From assembly GCA_018806985.1 (NCBI GenBank), contig JADANN010000468.1, positions 372,001 through 436,000 on the forward strand: DNA of 64,000 nucleotides. The letters are read 5' to 3'. Every line of letters starts with the position of its first letter. The stretch's first letter is position 1. Positions 32,660 through 44,040 of this stretch are shown here, one piece after another. Made by a program: the position numbers and the translations under genes. The notes beneath the pieces are model-generated. The model made no database searches. It was not told where the DNA came from and saw nothing but the letters and a program-made list of their open reading frames with translations. This stretch comes from Angiostrongylus vasorum (lineage: Eukaryota > Nematoda > Chromadorea > Rhabditida > Metastrongylidae).

Positions 32660-33430
32660 GCACACTCGTCCATAAAGCAGCTGCAACTGGTAGTACAGCT
32701 GATTGACTACTTACGAAAACTTCCGCCAAACGTGTAGGCTATCGAGCAAGGGAACTGCATCTTCGTGGAGTCCATTCCACAGTTCTTTTCCTCCATCTGT
32801 CGCCTTTCTTTCTCATTATATGACAGAGCAATCTATGTTTCACTATTGACGTATAAAAGGATAAAAGGATAAAGCTCTCGGCATTGATCAATCCCTGAGG
32901 GATGCATCATGCATTCTACTTCATTAGGCATCGTTTGGAGGTGATTGGATGCATATCTGGCCTCCACAATGACTCGCGGTGGCCCACCGATGTATCAAGC
33001 CAATGCTGCTATCCTCCCAGACAAGTTTGGTATCAATTTGCCGACCCACGAATGATGGAAGGCTTGGTCGGCCGTGGACGCGGAGATTGATTCCACGTGT
33101 GTTGCAAGGCGGCTCCGACCACTATGCTGCACGCGCGCGGTTGACGTATATTCTCCTGAATCCCGAAGATGGAATAGGCATTGAATACAATGAACTTCGC
33201 ATTCCTGCTAGACATTGTGAGTGGTGGATATATTTCAGAAGACATCGTTCAATAGCTCTGGGCACGGTGCGCAGACTTCTTGACGTAGGTGAAGTATCGG
33301 GCCACGTTTGTACCGCGTAACAGAGTGATAGGAGGGCAGCTGAATCGAATTGACCGCCTAAGGTACATGAACGAGGTAGTCTCTGTAATCGAAGAATCGT
33401 CCAGTTTGGTCCTTCGTCTTCACACTATGG
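32660..33430 (-). pseudogene. RTE reverse transcriptase relic, interrupted by SINE-A
   Basis: Read on the minus strand, 33430-33141 has SSITETTSFMYLRRSIRF, then LCYAVQTWPDT, RTVPRAIERCLLK and QCLAGMRSS. After the SINE-A insertion, 32855-32660 continues with VKHRLLCHIMRKKGDRWRKR and TVEWTPRR up to PTRLAEVFV. These match consecutive segments of nematode RTE proteins (SYVYLGR, LCYAAETW, AIERCLL, KHRWAGHIMR, RPPTRWADVFV). There are stops, frameshifts and a deletion between the first two blocks; the element is dead. Confidence 0.8.
32856..33140 (-). mobile_element. SINE-A inserted in an RTE gene, perfect 10 bp duplication
   Basis: TTGACGTATA flanks the element at 32846-32855 and 33141-33150. The insert is 285 bp, antisense, from tail AAAGGATAAAAGGATAAAGC to head CACGCGCGCGG. 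Removing it rejoins the RTE relic. Confidence 0.95.
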
Positions 33431-33794
33431 ATTTTAAAAGATAGTTTAAAGAAACACATCCTAAGATCCACAACTCGAAGTTTTTAAAAATTTGTTTTTA
33501 TTTTCTTTTATTAACGACAACTTGCGAGGCAAATTTTGACGACTAAGATCGTACGGAAAAAAGTCTACGTTGTTAAGTCACAAATGTGACGATTGATGAA
33601 TAAAAATTGTTAGCTTTATTCTGGAAGACGCAACAAGCGCAATGACTGGAAGTGTCGTTCAATGATGCACACATTTGAGTCAGCTCTGTTCTATTCAGTC
33701 GAGGTTGCTTCAGGACTAGTCTTGGAAGAGCCGTTTTCAATTCACAAGTGACGACGAATGTCTGATCTAATAACCTGAGAACGTTTTACCAACA
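33431..33794. other. Unassigned sequence, nothing recognised
   Basis: No recognisable coding or repeat structure. Confidence 0.4.
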
Positions 33795-33875
33795 AAAAAC
33801 CCAGAATTTCAGGGGAAGTCTAATCAACCAGCATTCAACGACATTCATGAAGAAGACGAAGTTTTCAGGTGCAGC
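33795..33875 (+). mobile_element. SINE-B 3' body fragment
   Basis: AATTTCAGGGGAAGTCTAATCAACCAGCATTCAACGACATTCATGAAGAA matches the SINE-B body of the 26.6 kb copy. Confidence 0.55.
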
Positions 33876-33970
33876 CTACGGTGGTCACCTTTATTGCGCG
33901 ACACGAGCTGGTGGAGATATCATTGGCGACCGTTAAAGTTACTTAATGATCAACGGAGTTGCAGATGTAG
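33876..33970 (+). pseudogene. RTE ORF C-terminus relic
   Basis: The plus strand reads WSPLLRDTSWWRYHWRPLKL then LNDQRSCR, matching the RTE end WATLARD..EWKRYWRPL and .DDQRD.R. It is the same lineage as the relic at 13.6 kb, and only the last ~30 residues remain. Confidence 0.65.
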
Positions 33971-34153
33971 AGGTAGGTGAAGAGATGTCAGTAGAGATCA
34001 TTGGTTAGAGGCAATTTTCAATGCAGATAGTCTTCACTTCGGTTTCTACATCTAGGAATAACCAAACCTAAAAACCTTTTCTGGGTATGTAACTTTGCAT
34101 CAGACTTGTCTACCACTGCAAAAGAACGCTCATCTTATGTGTAAAATTCAACT

Positions 34154-34525
34154 AATATGATGCTCAGGTATTTGCAAAACACCGTACAGCGGTTTTCTTC
34201 TGTGGGGATAGAACACGCTATTATTCTTCCCGAGTGTTAACGTATTCACCACTACACCATGCGTGTCTTTCGTTTCGCCTTTCTCTCAGCTTGTTTCTCT
34301 CTACCAGTACCATCAGCATTCATCCGTTGATGTGCGAAACGATGAACCCGCATGATGTCGTCGTGAACGCTTTAGCCCACGGAAAGGGTAACCGCGTCTT
34401 CGATCCCCACTGCAGACGACTTGCGGTCTGGAGTTTTACGAATGTCTCAACATCATTGCGGTTGAATTTCACATAATACCCTGCCCTGAAGTTGTAGTAG
34501 GCAGTAAATGAAAAAGTTGATATAC
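34154..34525. mobile_element. Fold-back tRNA-like element D1
   Basis: The left arm (34154-34290) is antisense to the right arm (34330-34525). The right arm has CCCGCATGATGTCGTCGTGAACGC, then CTTCGATCCCCACTGCAGAC (B-box-like), GAGTTTTACGAATGTCTCAAC, and ends GTAGGCAGTAAATGAAAAAGTT. Both arms are diverged. Confidence 0.75.
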
Positions 34526-34559
34526 TGACCTTATAATTCACTGTTTTCTTCATCAGCAG

Positions 34560-34985
34560 CACGAATTCTTACTTCACTGTTCATTGACAGAACAAGTTTC
34601 GGCGGATTTCTTCTTCAGAGCATGGGAAGGTCAAATTAATCGCAACCGAGTCACCCAAACACCGCAATAACTCCAATAGAAAAACGACGACACCTAATTT
34701 TCAATGGCACTGGATATAAAGCAACTTCTTAGCACAGTCACCACTCTATGTGAGTCTTCCATTGGCTATTCCACATGGAGAGCCACCGCAGTGTCACATC
34801 GTAATGTGCCTCTCTCACATAACGGTCTAAAGTACCATCCGTGGTTACGAGGCATTCCTCTTTGCGGTTCATTTTAGATTCTTGGAATTTATCCAGCGTG
34901 CCTCAAAGGTTTTACATACTGAAGTTTTAGATTCCTGTGGGGGGATAGTGACTTCCAATACAAAATCTTCCCCCCGTTATGTGCC
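34560..34985 (+). mobile_element. Family C repeat copy
   Basis: CAAGTTTCGGCGG, TTCAGAGCATGGGAAGGTCAAATT, GGCTATTCCACATGGAG, GGTTCATTTTAGATTCTTGGAATTTATCCAG and GAAGTTTTAGATTCCTG follow the order of the 9.0 kb copy. Confidence 0.75.
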
Positions 34986-36235
34986 TGTGACCTATGCCCT
35001 TCTAGTGGAGTATTTGGTTTAATTTTAAGTTTACCGACTAGTTGTTTTTTTTTATACGAACGCAGATAGTCCATCCGTTTCGCCAATGTGTTCGATCCCG
35101 CAAGTTTTTACAAGAGATCAGATACACCGCACCCAAACTCATGCAATCATCATTTCAAGCGTTAGGGTAAACTATGCAATTTTGCGTTATACATAGACAT
35201 TGTACATGCGATTGCGTGATATTTCACCTACTGTTGCCGAATTCTCTAGACCGGTCTTCTCAAGCAACGTTTTATAGCTGCACTTAGTTCATTCGAAATG
35301 AAGGGTAGGATAGACGGGATCTCATTCGCCCTAGAACTGTCGTTTATAGGGGTGGTTTTTCTTCTAAGCCTAAAAACGAGGAGCTTGAGTTTCGTAGCCA
35401 TTAGAAATAGCTATTTGCCACGCGCGTTTCCGGGATTCTTTCTTACGCTCTCTTCCTGTGAACACGCTGATGGCTGTTCGAAACATGCTTTTCGCATGAG
35501 CCGCTTAGCGCATGAGGGGTAAGAGAAGAGGTAATGAACCAGTATATTTTTACTGCTTGGCTATTGGCACCATTTGATGATGTAGCCGTTCTCGGATTGG
35601 TTAATTTGAACGTTAGTAAATGTTATGTTCCCCTAACTGATCGATCAATAACTCAAAATATTTGTCCATATCCCCCTGTGGTTCAGAGCAAATATCTAAA
35701 ATTTGATGCCAAATTCACTCTTGGGTCTTGCTGTCTAAAGAACGGTTGAGAAAAACGGAGTAATGATAATGTCACTGCTTACTGTTGTTCATTGCCAGTT
35801 TGTGTTCCAAGTCTAGCTTTGTTAGAGAGTGTATCTCGAAGTTTATGTAAACTACATAAGACCCTACGCAAGGTTACCTTAAAAATGGGTTGCGCTGGTG
35901 AGACACTTGGGATCCGTTTCTAATAACGAGTCCTCATCCGTGAGAATCATGCTTCCTATCACGGTAGCCCTGGTTTTTTCTAGCAATTATAATTTATTAA
36001 ATCAATTTTTTTACTTAGTTTTAAAATAGCGAATTAAATAATTTACCCTACTGTGACTCTTTTGATGTTCATTAGCGGTGTTTATATACCCTCTTGAAGA
36101 CGTATTATGCGGCTTACTCGCAAAGTCGTCGAATTTTTCTAAATAAGGATAGTTCCGCATACGACAACGATTGTATTGGCCAAATGTAAGTAACTATCCC
36201 CGCACATGAACCTAAAACTTCACTGAGTAGAACCC
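34986..36235. other. Unassigned sequence, nothing recognised
   Basis: Two adjacent plus-strand frames of about 70 codons (35298-35522 and 35534-35749) lack recognisable domains. Confidence 0.45.
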
Positions 36236-36695
36236 TCGGAGCATCCTAGATAAATTCCAAGAGCCCTGAAATGAAGAACACTGAGGGAATGCACCATGAT
36301 TACGTAAGGTCTCACACAATATCTGAGACTCATATTTTAACGTCAGAGTGGCGCATTACTCCTCCATGTGGTCCTCACACCCCTTCACACGGTTTGTCTC
36401 CACTTGGAATACTCAGTTGAGGACTTATAGAAAACGGTGAGTGCGCGAAGAAGCTGCTTTATATCTAATGCGATTGAAAATTGGGTGCCTTGGTTTTTTG
36501 TTGGAGTGACGGAGATGTTAAGGTGACTAGTTTGATGTTAACATGACCTTTCCAGGCTCTGAAGACGCCAAAATTTGTAGAAAAGCCAGCCAGTTTGTTT
36601 TATCAACAATGAATAAAGTAACAGCCTCGTGTATGCTTATCAAGAAAACAGTGAATTTTTTGATTGATGCCGAGGTTAAAAGAAAGTCGGTCTTG
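36236..36695 (-). mobile_element. Family C repeat copy
   Basis: Reverse orientation. It runs from the 3' half (GAGCATCCTAGATAAATTCCAAGAG, CACTGAGGGAATGC) through GACCTTTCCAGGCTCTGAAGACGCC to TGATTGATGCCGAGGTTAAAAG at the family's 5' end. Confidence 0.75.
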
Positions 36696-36756
36696 GGAAG
36701 TGCCGACCTGATATCTGTGGGCCAAAGCAAGTTGTTGTTTACGCCCATTATCCACT

Positions 36757-36842
36757 GAATCACCTCGAACGATTCTGGATCAAGTGCAATGCATAGCGTA
36801 TTCCTCAGGGATTAATCAACGCAGAGCTTTATCCTCTATCCT
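36757..36842 (+). mobile_element. SINE-A 3' fragment
   Basis: TGAATCACCTCGAACGATTC to CAGGGATTAATCAACGCAGAGCTTTATCCTCTATCC. It abuts the family C copy closely. The head is absent. Confidence 0.8.
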
Positions 36843-37145
36843 TTATATCCGTAGAAAAGATCATGGAAGAAAATTGGAAAAGAACAAACATTTTTACCAG
36901 TCAACTAAGACTAGATCTATGTCAGAGTAGATGATCTTGTTAAAAATACCGTTGGCTACCATGTTTTTTCAGAACAGTGACAACGAAATACCTCTTTTCG
37001 AAAAAAATACGATAGTGTTCCGGTTCTCCTTAACCAAGTTCAGGCTGCACATGGATCAGACGCTCAAAAAAAAGACGAATGAGGGGAATTCATTGATTTC
37101 TGTTCGAATTTCTTAACAATTAACTTCATTACACAAATAAGAATG

Positions 37146-37530
37146 GGAGAGTGTGATGCACGGTTTATAGGTGCTCTGCAACACTCGTGGTCCTTGTTCC
37201 AGTTTCTGCATTCAAGCTCACTTAGCACTCTATCCTTCCAAAGTAGGAAAATTGGCACCGGACTTGTGAGAAGAGCAGCAGTAGCCTGCTATTTTTTTCT
37301 GTGGACTATCAACTCGCATCAATCCAGCACTGAAGAATACGAAGACGTCGAAGAGTTAGCTCAAAGAATCTATTTCTTTTACCAACCTCGCCTTATCATA
37401 ATAGTTCAGCTAGGTACTGAGCCAATACATACGTAGGCCACCATTAAGCCCTTGTGTAGGCTTTATATGCATTCAACACCTCTATCACCCAGGGATTGAT
37501 CAACGTTGAAGGCTTTATCCATTAACCTTC
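37146..37530 (+). mobile_element. SINE-A, divergent and interrupted
   Basis: The head GAGTGTGATGCACGGTTTATAGGTGC has lost its B-box. 'ggaaaattggcaccggacttgtgagaag' is followed by about 120 unrelated bases. SINE sequence then resumes as 'ctgagccaatacatacgtaggccacc' and ends GATTGATCAACGTTGAAGGCTTTATCC. Confidence 0.7.
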
Positions 37531-38664
37531 ATAGATGAACGAAGCGGCTCTGCTATGATGGAATTCCAACTTTCTAGAGCCCATGAATCTTAGCGTTCTT
37601 TGATCGAGTCACGCAATGAATAATCAAATATAATAGCAGCTGGCACAGGTGATACAGATGATGACGTCCGAACATAGTTCAAAAACTCTGGTAACATTCT
37701 GTTCTTCTATACTCCACATTTTACTGTCATCTAACTGCTGTTATTTAAAATTTGAGTGCACAGCTGGCGAATTGTGGTAGGCAATCCGAAGTCGAAAGGT
37801 GGATTGAAACGTATTGAACAATAATCTTATCAATAATTGATTCCTAAGGTGAATTGGTGGAACCACGTACTAGGAATCATTTCATTTCGCTATGAACTCG
37901 ATCATTCGCATCGTTTAAAGTTGAGCGGAATCGCAGTCGTAAGCAAATATGAGATAAACAGAAAAAAAGTACGGACGCAATCAAGAAGGAGAAAACGTCG
38001 AGAACGGATGAACGAATAAGGTTAAATACGTTGACAGAGAAAAAATGATAAATAAAAGCACTAATCGGGAAATCTAATCACACCTAATGGTTTGAAGTCA
38101 GGGATACTTTTTTGCAATGTAGAATTTCTCCTTCAAGAATGATAGATAGGAAATGTACGTATGTGAATCAGAAGGGCGGCTACGTGGACCAAAGGGAAGT
38201 GATGTAGTGATGGAGTCACGGAAAGCCCTAAAATCATGAGCTTGGGACGAGGTAAACGGCGTTCGTATAGAGACCCACCTATGCCTCTGAGCTAGTTTTC
38301 ATTGGCGATATTTTCGCCATCACATCGCAGGAACATGGTAGAAAAAAAAGTACACAAAGGATTTTTTTATGCGTTTGTGTGCAAAGGACATGATTACGAC
38401 CAGCACGATCATCGCTCGTCTGATCGAAATGCTACATTACGGCTAAAACCACTCGTGGTAATAAAACGCACTCATTTGTTCCTTATTGATCCGGTAACTC
38501 AAAATGGAGTGAAAATAGATGACGATAGTCGTTTTAATCATACCTGATTCGTTTGTCAGCAGAGAGCCAAAAAAGACAAACTATAGGAAGAAGACCATTT
38601 CAACTTGAAGAATCGCTCTTCTAGCATATTTTTTTATTAGTATGAAGATAACACACGAAGGAAA
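37531..38664. other. Unassigned sequence
   Basis: CAGGTGATACAGATGATG at about 37637 resembles the RTE (TGATACAGG) tail, without recognisable RTE coding before it. Otherwise nothing was recognised. Confidence 0.4.
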
Positions 38665-38960
38665 AAGCGTTCAACGTTGGCCAATCACTGAAGAATGACT
38701 TCTAGCCAGCTTCTCGGAAAAGCTTAATCAAGCATCGTTAGAGGTGATCGAATGCACATATGCCCTCCACCATGAATTTTAAAGATGGTCTGCTGATGTA
38801 TTAAGTTGGTGCTACTATACACCCAGACAAGTCTGATAGCAATTTGCTGATCCCGGAGCGATGGAAAACTTGTTGAGTACTGGTGAGCACTGAGAACGAG
38901 GACGTACTAAAGAGGGTCTGTATTGCAAGGCATCCTTAACTACTGGGCTAACATGCGTCT
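38665..38960 (-). mobile_element. SINE-A, divergent copy
   Basis: GCGTTCAACGTTGGCCAATCACTG, AAGCATCGTTAGAGGTGATCGAATGCACATATG, CCCAGACAAGTCTGATAGCAATTTGC and GGCATCCTTAACTACTGGGCTA keep the reverse SINE-A order. Confidence 0.75.
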
Positions 38961-39044
38961 CCTCATAGAAAGACAAACATTTCAATTTCAAGAATTGCGG
39001 AAGCCATATTTATAGGGAACCTTTGAATCAATTAATGATAGGAG

Positions 39045-39640
39045 TCTAGTAAGTAACATCGCAGTCGTCTTTGCGCTCACCACGCTTTCGACCTACGTGG
39101 TTATCGCCGTCATGACGAGCGATACAACGTTGGTCTTTGATCTTCGGTGCAAATCAAGAATTCTGATTCTTTCCATGGCTTACTTAATACTGTGGAGTAA
39201 AACCTTACCTTCCAGATAGCTAGTTTTGAAACGCTGATGCTTCCTTGATCTCGTAGGTAACAAGAACTAATTTTTCACGAAGCCGAGCATTTTTCGTACT
39301 TCTCACTATGTGTTCGATACCCTTTTAAGCTTTAACAGCTAGTTGTTTACTGCTGTTCATTTCTGTAACTAAACCGTTCATTCTACTTACGTCCAGACAT
39401 CATGTAGCTCTGACATTCGACGGAAATTTCTCTATAACCTTGGATGAAATATCGGAAATGAAACCATTTCTCATGCATGTCGTTTTCTTGAAGCTGAGAA
39501 ATGGAGCTACTTTCCTCAAGTGCTATCTGAATCGGCAAATATTCCTTCATGCTTTATTGCGTGATATCATAGAAACGGTGTCATCAGCAGATCAAAGGTG
39601 CTCTCCATCGACGTTCGTTCCCATGTTATCCTCTTACAGC
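39045..39640 (-). pseudogene. RTE reverse transcriptase relic with (F/S)ADD motif region
   Basis: On the minus strand, in changing frames, I read NVDGEHL, then SADDTVSMIS (the RT catalytic box, normally FADDIVLIT), CMRNGFISD, EISVECQSY, SRMNGLVTEMNSSKQLA, KGIEHIVRSTKNARLREKL and DLHRRSKT. These match, in order, the palm-to-thumb part of nematode RTE proteins (VDGK.LHHLRFADDIVLI, FMRNGLISD, ISECSSYVYLGR, MMNDLAPELSRRKRAAW, FKSIEDVVKKTKN.RLRAHLF, LRQRSKI). Stops and frameshifts throughout mark it as inactive. Confidence 0.8.
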
Positions 39641-39874
39641 TTTTTTATGACACTATGAAGAATGGAGCTAAATAATTTTGGCGAGAGTAGTGCAAAATTG
39701 GCATGCCTCGCCTGTACAGTGGCCATCAAGGACCAAATGGTGAAGACGTGTTTCAGCTGAGGAAAATAATACAGAACAATCCCTAATGTTCACAATATTG
39801 GAATAATCAACAGCACAAAACTGGCTTTATTAATTTTCCTGGACAGTATTTCGGTTTCGTCACATGAACCTTCC

Positions 39875-40320
39875 AGTTTTTTATATATAGTTCAATACAG
39901 CCATGACCAAGCTGAGATATTTGCAAAACTCCGGACCGCTGGTGTCTGCGATGGGGAACAAACGCGCTATTTCCCTTTCCGGGGACTAACGCTTTCATCA
40001 CCACACCATGCAGGTTCCCCGTTTCGCCTGTTTCTCAACCCTGTTACTGACTTATAGGTGCTATCAGCACTTACCCGCAAACGAGATAAATCTGGGGAGT
40101 ACATATCGGCATTGAACTTAGTTAAGCTGAAGTTGTGGTATAAATCTCAATGTAGTATTTGTCATTTACTGCCTATTCCCCTTTTTTTTAACGGCAAGGT
40201 ATTAGGTGGAATACAGCCATGACCAAGCTGAGATATTTGCAAAACTCCGGAACACTGGTGTCTGCGGTGGGTAACGAAAAAAAGGAATAGGCAGTAAATA
40301 AAAAAGTACTACATGAATGA
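39875..40320. mobile_element. Fold-back tRNA-like element D2 (rearranged)
   Basis: 39875-40160 is one arm (GCTGAGATATTTGCAAAACTCCGGACCGC, AACGCTTTCATCACCACACCATGC). 40160-40320 is a second short unit bounded by inverted ends TTTACTGCCTATTCC and GGAATAGGCAGTAAATAAAAAAGT. This inverted pair shows the element's true termini. ACAGCCATGACCAAGCTGAGAT occurs in both parts. Confidence 0.75.
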
Positions 40321-40667
40321 ATAACTACGCGTTTGTAACATCATATTTCACGTTAGGGAATAAATTTCCCTGTGTATCTTTTATAGATGTTCTTATCTCT
40401 AATTGAACTTAGCCTGCTGAAATAGAAATCAGGGTAAAACGAGCTACAAGTTCAAACCAAGATGCAAAGCTAAAAAAAATCTTTTAATATCAACCAAAAT
40501 CTTGTCGACGAATCGTTAATTACCGTTTTACTTCACTGACTGAAGAAGAACTAAAAATAAAGTTACTTTCCCAAATCAAATTAGACTTGAGATAGTCTGG
40601 CGGTGATACTTTTTGGTCGACAGAGAGAATTACGTACTAGAAAGAAGAACCATAAATTCTCCTCCAC
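40321..40667. other. Unassigned sequence, nothing recognised
   Basis: No recognisable structure. Confidence 0.4.
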
Positions 40668-40885
40668 TAATGGCATCGTAGAGGTGACTTAACGCATAAC
40701 TGACCTATAAAATAACTTGCGGTGGGCCACCAATGTATTCATTCGGCGTTGTTATGCTCCTAATTATTCTCCATTGTTTTAGTTCGGCGACCCGGGAGGG
40801 GCAGAAGGCTTAGTGAGCCTGGGGGTGCGGGATCAAAGCAGAAACAGATTTAATGTGTATAAAAGGGTACCTTTAGCCATTCGCC
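40668..40885 (-). mobile_element. SINE-A, old copy
   Basis: GCATCGTAGAGGTGACTTAACGCATAAC, ATAACTTGCGGTGGGCCACC and GGCAGAAGGCTTAGTGAGCC are diverged SINE-A blocks in reverse order. Confidence 0.65.
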
Positions 40886-40916
40886 TCCGAAAATCGTAAC
40901 GAGATTAATATAGCTC

Positions 40917-41187
40917 TAAAAGCTCTCGACGATGATCAGCCTCTTAGGAATACGCCATGTATTCGACTTCATTACGTACCGTTAGAGGTGAATGAGTGTA
41001 TACCTGGTCTATACAATGACTCGTAGTGGCCTACCGATTATTTGATTGTTGCTATCCTTCCAGATAAGTTTGGTATAAATTTGCCGATCATGGAAGGATG
41101 GGAAGCTTGGTGAACCTGGAGCACGGGATCAAACTGGCGACCTGTGTGTTCATTGCAGATCATCTTCAACCAAAATGCTACATGAGA
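40917..41187 (-). mobile_element. SINE-A copy
   Basis: Reverse copy from 'aaagctctcgacgatgatcagcc' to 'cagatcatcttcaaccaaaatgctac'. It is moderately diverged and directly follows another SINE-A remnant. Confidence 0.8.
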
Positions 41188-41242
41188 CCAAAAGAGACTA
41201 ATGCAGTACAGAAATATTGCCAGGAAGTCTTAAAAATTATAG

Positions 41243-41425
41243 TTTAAAGTTGAAAGTAATAGACAAAATTTCTTTTAGAAGAAGAATAGACTATTCGATG
41301 CGAAAGCGATGAAAAAATGCTTTCTTGGAGGAGATAGATGAAACACATTGCCGGACTTATTTTAAAGTTGAAAGTAATAGACAAAATTTCTTTCAGAAGA
41401 AGAATAGAATATTCGATGCGAAAGC
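41243..41425 (+). repeat. 65 bp direct repeat, period 118 bp
   Basis: 41243-41307 and 41361-41425 are the same 65 bases (TTTAAAGTTGAAAGTAATAG to CGATGCGAAAGC) with two substitutions. The 53 bases between them are not repeated elsewhere nearby. Confidence 0.9.
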
Positions 41426-41908
41426 AAATCTTTCCTCATCATTGCGTGGCGCAGAATGTTTGCTCTTAGTGCCATTAATCTTTTCCTGTGAATGAAGTGA
41501 AATCAACTCATGGAAGATGGAAGCACCAGGCGACAACACATTAAAGACAGATGGTATTTGGCTGGACACATAGAAAACAGATGGTGAAGCAAAGTAGCTG
41601 TCACAAACAAACTTCTTCAATAACATCGTGACCTCAACAACGAAGCCGTTAAGATGGAAGAAGGAAACAAATGTCGTCAATTCATTTCCTAACGGATGGC
41701 CCGACATGATCGTTTACGAAAACAATCAAATAATCGAGCTCGGTGGAAAACATCAGACCTTCCACAGATATAAGGTTGTGAGTATTCGGTGAACTATTCA
41801 GCCTTCACAGTTCAAGAAAGTTCAGAATATTTGCTCTTAGTGCCATATCGATGCCTCACAAGAAAAACAAATTCAGCTACAATATCTCTTCAGACATGTT
41901 AGAGAAAG
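41426..41908. other. Unassigned sequence
   Basis: AGAATRTTTGCTCTTAGTGCCAT occurs at 41453 and again at 41824. A 104-codon minus frame (41393-41707) and a 59-codon plus frame (about 41611-41790) overlap on opposite strands; neither shows a known domain. Confidence 0.45.
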
Positions 41909-42187
41909 GTAAAAGGATAAAGGATAGCGTTGATCAGTCCCTTAGGAATGCACCATGCATTCGACTTTTAATAAGCTTGTTTGAAGGTGATTGAATGCAT
42001 ACCTGGCCCTTACAATGACTCGCGATAGCCTACCGATGTATCGGGCCAGTGCTGGTATACTCGCAGACAATCTGGTACGAATTTACCGTCTCCGAAGGGA
42101 TGGAAGGTTTGGTGGGCCATGGGCGTGGGAATCGATCCCATGTGTGTATTGCAGGGCGCCTCCGACCGCTGCGCCTCACGCGCCCAT
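41909..42187 (-). mobile_element. SINE-A copy, full length
   Basis: Reverse copy with tail AAAAGGATAAAGGATAGCG, reverse B-box GGGAATCGATCCC and head 'gggcgcctccgaccgctgcgcctcacgcgcc'. Confidence 0.9.
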
Positions 42188-42200
42188 AAAGGAAATACGC

Positions 42201-42419
42201 ATGGAAAAAGGTACGTTGGAAGTTTACAAAGCTGGTTTACAGAAAATTGATAGTTTTGTAGAGGTGAGGAAAGGCGACGTTCAAAGTTGCGATGATGTTA
42301 TCAGATTGATCCAAGACATGCGTAGTCGATTCACATCAAGGATTTGCAAGGTTGATATAAGAATAGTACAGTTTCAGCATGTAGTACCTACATTTTATGA
42401 CTTCGCTTTGTATCCGTAA
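42201..42419 (+). CDS. Possible small ORF or exon, unidentified
   Basis: A 72-residue frame begins MEKGTLEVYKAGLQKIDSF just outside a SINE-A and ends FYDFALYP. It is charged and helical-looking (SCDDVIRLIQDMRSRF) and contains two donor-like sites (GAG|GTGAGG at about 42261 and AAG|GTTGAT). No family was recognised. It may be an exon or chance. Confidence 0.2.
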   Translation: MEKGTLEVYKAGLQKIDSFVEVRKGDVQSCDDVIRLIQDMRSRFTSRICKVDIRIVQFQHVVPTFYDFALYP

Positions 42420-43499
42420 CCACGCATTCCAATCTTTGACATTTTGACAAGCAGTCTCAAGCAATTGAGTTTAATCCTTTACCTTAGGAAACAGTCTACT
42501 TCTACCGTACTCCACGCTGAGACGTCTTGTTGCTTGCGAGGAAGAGTGAGACGAATTGAAGCTTAAGGTGTAGGTAAACGTCAACACGATTGGCTCTGGG
42601 GCTGAGGTGGAATGTAAGAAAATCTAAGCAGCTCAGGCAGCTTTATGAGAGAGGTTGCACAGAGAGGGAGAGAAAGAGAAAGAAAAAAGATTCAATAGAG
42701 TTTTTGAGTTGTCACAGGTATTCAGAGATCCAAAACAAGATAGCGAATACATTAAACGATATTTTTATCACTCCCTCATAACGCAGGTCGTAACGATTTC
42801 GCAGATGACGTCGTATCAGGGAAGTGCTTTTCCATTCAAAGGGAAATCCATCTCGTAAACCAACTAGACTACTATCCATCAAGTGAGATATTGAGTACAG
42901 AGAAGTCAGTGCAGCCCAGAGGGAAAGGTTAGAAACAGTAGATCACAAGGAAGATGAGGGTTCAAGTTACCATAGGTAGAACGAACAACTATCCTGAGCA
43001 GAAAACAGCAAAGGATGGAAGACGAAGATCTGGTTTCCAAAAAAAAACAAAAAGATAATAAGACGCATTCGGTTTTGAAACTATGAGAAAACAACGCTAG
43101 GAGACACAGAAGTTTTCGCCAATGTTGAGTTAGAATGTTAGCAGTTTAACAAACCCCAAAATAGAACAACCATTCCTTAGAAATAAAGACAAATCATAAA
43201 AGGGCCAAAACAGAAAAAATAAGACCTGGAGGAAAAGATAAGCAGCAAAAGCCTTAGGAACAAATCAAGAAGAAAAATGTAGTTCTTGCAACCAATATTT
43301 CGAATGTGTGAGAGGTCAAAAGGTTATCATGCCAACATAAGCTTCCTACTTTAAGGGCAAACTCAGTAAAAGATCTGTTGCATTTATGCTTAGGGAAAAA
43401 AAGTAGTGGATTGATACTGTTAACAAAAAGACGCTGATCAGACTATCATATGAGAAAACGCGCTGATTATAACGAAAGTAGAAGGACGAAGAAGAAATG
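42420..43499. other. Unassigned sequence, nothing recognised
   Basis: Purine-rich stretches around 42640-42710. No gene recognised. Confidence 0.45.
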
Positions 43500-43767
43500 G
43501 CTCGGCGTTGATCATTCACCTAGGTCTGCCCCATGCATTTGACTCCATTCCTAGGACCGTGATGGTTGCTGGATGCATATCTACCCTAATAATTTGAGAT
43601 AGCCCATTAATGAAATAATCAGCGTTACTACCGTCTAAACAAGACTGATACCAATTTTTCGACCCCGAAGGCATAAGGGGCTTGGTCGGCCCGAAAATCG
43701 GGATCAAAGCAATGATCGCATGTGAATTGCAGGACGCATCAAACCACCACGGTACATGTGTCCCAAA
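43500..43767 (-). mobile_element. SINE-A, divergent copy
   Basis: GCTCGGCGTTGATCATTCACC, CCCCATGCATTTGACTCCATTCC, GGATGCATATCTACC and GGACGCATCAAACCACCACGG follow the reverse SINE-A order. Confidence 0.7.
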
Positions 43768-44040
43768 TAACTAAATACATAGGTAATCAGTAAATAACGA
43801 ATAAATAGCAAATGGTCATCGGTGAGATTGATACATATCAAGGCCTTTTTGCTTTGTAATTCTCCACGGCATAAATGACGACAGCAGCCGAAAAACTGTC
43901 GACATTTTTCGGTACTTTGGTGAGTTTTTTGCGTCGTGAGATGTGTAGCATTATTTTTTACGGATAGGTCAAAACAATCGCTGCATCGACATGACCAGGT
44001 CCGACACAGATAGAAAATTTTCTAAGACACCATCTGTGAG
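43768..44040. other. Unassigned sequence
   Basis: Nothing recognised. Confidence 0.4.

Noticed and set aside
41393..41790. Overlapping exon-like frames on both strands
   Set aside because: Both look protein-like, but they overlap on opposite strands, upstream in-frame stops break the plus one, and lengths are within chance expectation for 64 kb.
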